NCBI RefSeq assembly: GCF_006494375.1
Contig: NZ_VHIZ01000053.1
Location: 1-64,000, forward strand
DNA: 64,000 nucleotides
Source of the DNA: Pantoea anthophila
Lineage (GTDB): Bacteria; Pseudomonadota; Gammaproteobacteria; Enterobacterales; Enterobacteriaceae
Direction of reading: 5' to 3'
Shown: piece after piece, positions 61,912 to 64,000 of the stretch
Layout: each line of letters starts with the position of its first letter
How positions within the stretch are numbered: position 1 is the first letter of the stretch
Notes under the pieces: generated by a model
Database searches by the model: none
What the model was told of the DNA's origin: nothing
The model's input: the letters and a program-made list of their open reading frames with translations, nothing else
Made by a program: the position numbers and the translations under genes

Positions 61912-62994
61912 ATGCGTCTCAAGCTAGCCCTCCTTGCCCTTATTCCGCTTCTGGCCTCCTGCAGCAGCAAACCTGACGTTCCCTCCCGGCAGAAGATGCT
62001 GGCTGCGCCACAGGGCGGTTTTTTACTGCAGCCGTCGCATAACGGATCGGGCATGTCTGGCGATTTTGCCGGCAATCCGGCCGCCGAGAAATTTATCGAT
62101 AAGATGGTGAAAGAGCATGACTTTGATCGTCAGCAACTGCACGACATTATCGGTCAGGCAAAACGGCTGGATTATGTGCTGCGGCTGATGGATCGTCAGG
62201 CCCCGAGCTATACGCCCGCGCCGGGTCCTAACGGGGCCTGGATCCGCTATCGCAACAAATTCATTACGCCGGATAACGTGCAAAACGGGGTAGCGTTCTG
62301 GAACCAGTATCAGGATGCGCTGCAGCGCGCGCAGCAGGTTTACGGCGTGCCGCCGGAAATTATTGTCGGCATCATCGGCGTGGAAACCCGCTGGGGGCGC
62401 GTCATGGGGAAAACGCGCATTCTGGATGCGCTGGCGACCCTGTCGTTCAACTATCCACGCCGTGCTGAGTACTTCAGCAGCGAGCTGGAAACCTTCCTGC
62501 TGATGTCGCGTAAAGAGCAGGATGACCCGCTGGCGCTGAAAGGCTCTTTCGCCGGCGCGATGGGCTATGGTCAGTTTATGCCCTCTTCTTATCAGGAGTA
62601 TGCGGTTGATTTCAACGGAGACGGTCATGCCAATCTCTGGGATCCGGTGGATGCGATCGGCAGCGTGGCGCACTACTTCCAGAAACATGGCTGGCGCAGC
62701 GGTGAAAATGTTGCCGTTCCGGCCAGCGGTCAGGCACCGATGCTGGATGATGGCTTCAAAACCCGCTACAGCGTGAGCATGCTGGCGGCCTCAGGATTAT
62801 CTCCTCAGGGCTCGCTGGACGGCAACGATGAGGTGAGTCTGCTGCGGCTCGATCTCGGCACCAGTTATCAGTACTGGTATGGCTTGCCCAATTTTTATGT
62901 CATCACCCGCTATAACCACAGCACCCACTATGCGATGGCGGTGTGGCAGCTGGGTGAGGCGGTCGGCAAAGCGCGACAGGGTGGTCTGTTATAA
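61912..62994 (+). CDS. mltB: Membrane-bound lytic murein transglycosylase MltB
   Basis: The 360-residue outer-membrane lipoprotein has a lipobox LASC with C17. The GH103 catalytic domain has general acid E158 in GIIGVETRWGRVMG, followed by GAMGYGQFMPSSY and NLWDPVDAIGSVAHYF. It cleaves the MurNAc-GlcNAc bond to 1,6-anhydro-MurNAc. Length is one short of E. coli. In E. coli mltB lies near recA; here it borders the nar block. Confidence 0.96.
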   Translation: MRLKLALLALIPLLASCSSKPDVPSRQKMLAAPQGGFLLQPSHNGSGMSGDFAGNPAAEKFIDKMVKEHDFDRQQLHDIIGQAKRLDYVLRLMDRQAPSYTPAPGPNGAWIRYRNKFITPDNVQNGVAFWNQYQDALQRAQQVYGVPPEIIVGIIGVETRWGRVMGKTRILDALATLSFNYPRRAEYFSSELETFLLMSRKEQDDPLALKGSFAGAMGYGQFMPSSYQEYAVDFNGDGHANLWDPVDAIGSVAHYFQKHGWRSGENVAVPASGQAPMLDDGFKTRYSVSMLAASGLSPQGSLDGNDEVSLLRLDLGTSYQYWYGLPNFYVITRYNHSTHYAMAVWQLGEAVGKARQGGLL

Positions 62995-63073
62995 AGGCTA
63001 CCCTTGTTAACTGTAAGGTTATATGATGTCGGCCTTTTCAGGCCACACAGCCACAGTTATTTCTGGAGTCGTT

Positions 63074-63409
63074 ATGTCTTTACCTGCCTGCCCAGCCTGT
63101 CACGCCGATTATACCTGGCAAGATGGTGACAACCTCAACTGCCCCTCCTGCGGTCATATCTGGACCGAAGGAGAGGGCGACAGCAGCAACGCACAACTGG
63201 AAGTGCGTGATGCCAACGGCAATCTGCTGGCAGATGGCGACAGCGTCACGGTGATCAAAGATCTTAAGGTGAAGGGCAGCTCCTCTTCACTGAAGATCGG
63301 CACCAAAGTGAAAAGCATTCGTTTGGTTGAAGGGGACCACAACATCGATTGCAAAATCGACGGCTTTGGCCCGATGAAATTAAAATCTGAGTTTGTGAAA
63401 AAGAACTGA
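63074..63409 (+). CDS. yjdM: YjdM (PhnA-family) zinc-ribbon protein
   Basis: The 111 residues equal E. coli YjdM. The N-terminal zinc ribbon has C6, C9, C23 and C26 ([16 protein letters not shown]), followed by an SH3-like domain with the almost invariant [25 protein letters not shown]. Formerly called PhnA, it has no proven role in phosphonate use. ATG 63074 behind GGAG gives the family length; the frame from 63023 is longer and non-conserved. A GGGCGC/GCGCCC hairpin follows the stop at about 63416-63433. Confidence 0.94.
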   Translation: MSLPACPACHADYTWQDGDNLNCPSCGHIWTEGEGDSSNAQLEVRDANGNLLADGDSVTVIKDLKVKGSSSSLKIGTKVKSIRLVEGDHNIDCKIDGFGPMKLKSEFVKKN

Positions 63410-63489
63410 GATCAGGGGCGCAAGGACGCGCCCGCGCTCACTCTGCCTTATCCGGTTCCGCCTTCCTCTCCCCCCTTTTTCCGCCACCG

Positions 63490-63505
63490 CTGACTGTACA
63501 GTCAG
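63490..63505. promoter_or_regulatory. Perfect 16-bp palindrome upstream of tam
   Basis: CTGACTGTACAGTCAG is a perfect palindrome in the 178-bp gap between yjdM and tam, 82 bp before the tam ATG. The TGACTGTACAGTCA core looks like a dimeric TetR-type operator. No TetR gene is in the window. Nothing else in the gap was recognised. Confidence 0.6.
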
Positions 63506-63587
63506 TAAAACGCCGTCACGGGTCGCACTTTTTTGCCTTTCATCCGTCTCAGTAAACGAAGAGCTGATTGCTGAATGAGAGGTCAGG

Positions 63588-64000
63588 ATGAAAGAGTGGG
63601 ATCCCGTGCTGTATCGTAAATTTGAAGCGGAACGCACACGTCCGGCGCATGAGCTGCTGGCGCGTATCCGTCCGGAGCAGGTTGAGCAGGTCACCGATCT
63701 GGGATGCGGGCCGGGCAACAGCACGGAGCTGCTCGCTGATGCCTGGCCGCTGGCGCAGATTACCGGACTGGACAGTTCCGCGGCGATGTTAACGCAGGCC
63801 CGTGAACGCCTGCCACACTGCCGCTTTGTGCAGGCGGACATCCGCAGCTGGCAGGCAGAGGTCCCGCAGCAGGTCATCTACGCCAACGCTTCCCTGCAGT
63901 GGCTGGATGATCACACTGCGCTGTTCCCCCATCTGGTCAGGCAGCTGGCCCCCGGTGGTGCACTGGCGGTTCAGATGCCGGATAACCTCAATGAACCCTC
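63588..64000 (+). CDS. tam: Trans-aconitate 2-methyltransferase Tam (N-terminal part, cut by window edge)
   Basis: The first 137 residues from ATG 63588 (behind CAGG) read [20 protein letters not shown]. They contain the SAM motif DLGCGPGNS (37-45), [21 protein letters not shown] and LAVQMPDN, all as in E. coli Tam. The enzyme methylates trans-aconitate, an inhibitor of aconitase, using SAM in the cytosol. The C-terminal part lies beyond the edge. Confidence 0.92.
   Translation, partial: MKEWDPVLYRKFEAERTRPAHELLARIRPEQVEQVTDLGCGPGNSTELLADAWPLAQITGLDSSAAMLTQARERLPHCRFVQADIRSWQAEVPQQVIYANASLQWLDDHTALFPHLVRQLAPGGALAVQMPDNLNEP

Noticed and set aside
63490-63505. LexA box reading of CTG-N10-CAG
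   Set aside because: LexA needs CTGT-N8-ACAG; position 4 is A and the centre is not the usual AT run.

Overview
This window is chromosomal core DNA of an enterobacterium. Protein sequences and gene order (csdA-ygdI-gcvA-ygdD-rlmM; queF/syd-csrB-yqcC-truC-yqcA; gud genes-barA-rlmD-relA; pyrG-eno; cysJIH; cysDNC-ygbE-ftsB-ispDF-truD-surE-pcm-nlpD-rpoS) are close to Escherichia coli but rearranged and compacted. The cysG-cysDNC linkage, the direct rpoS/mutS contact and the missing mazEF, fuc, sdaCB and CRISPR-Cas loci fit the Erwiniaceae, and I think a Pantoea-like organism is most likely. The species call is inference from memory of sequences; no search was run. I saw no insertion sequence, prophage, tRNA, rRNA or CRISPR array.

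Layout: 1-3.7 kb holds csdA (cut by the window edge), the lipoprotein ygdI, the sRNA gcvB, gcvA, ygdD and rlmM. 3.7-9.7 kb holds xni, ppnN, queF (minus strand), then syd, the CsrA-sequestering sRNA csrB with an upstream UvrY-type palindrome, yqcC, truC and yqcA. 9.7-18.8 kb is a complete glucarate/galactarate catabolic cluster: garD on the minus strand, divergent from gudP-gudX-gudD-garL-garR-garK. Together these import D-glucarate, dehydrate both sugar acids, cleave the product by aldolase, reduce tartronate semialdehyde and phosphorylate glycerate. 18.8-29.4 kb carries barA (the sensor kinase that drives csrB through UvrY), rlmD, relA, mazG, pyrG and eno.

29.6-41.4 kb joins queuosine synthesis (queE, queD) to assimilatory sulfate reduction (cysJIH; cysG-cysDNC), with a YciI-like gene and an Iap-type M28 peptidase between the two cys operons. 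CysG supplies siroheme for CysI; CysD/N/C make PAPS for CysH; CysJI reduces sulfite. 41.4-48.4 kb is the ygbE, ftsB, ispD, ispF, truD, surE, pcm, nlpD, rpoS string, and mutS converges on rpoS.

51.7-61.8 kb is an accessory nitrate block: a Tat-exported amidohydrolase, narL (without narX), narK behind a perfect FNR box, and narGHJI. The window ends with mltB, yjdM and the start of tam. No wholly new system was found. The most useful leads are regulatory or comparative: the BarA-csrB pairing, the variant gcvB, narL without narX, the narK-narG junction lacking an FNR box, the altered Iap active site, the exported lactonase-like enzyme, and several unassigned palindromes.
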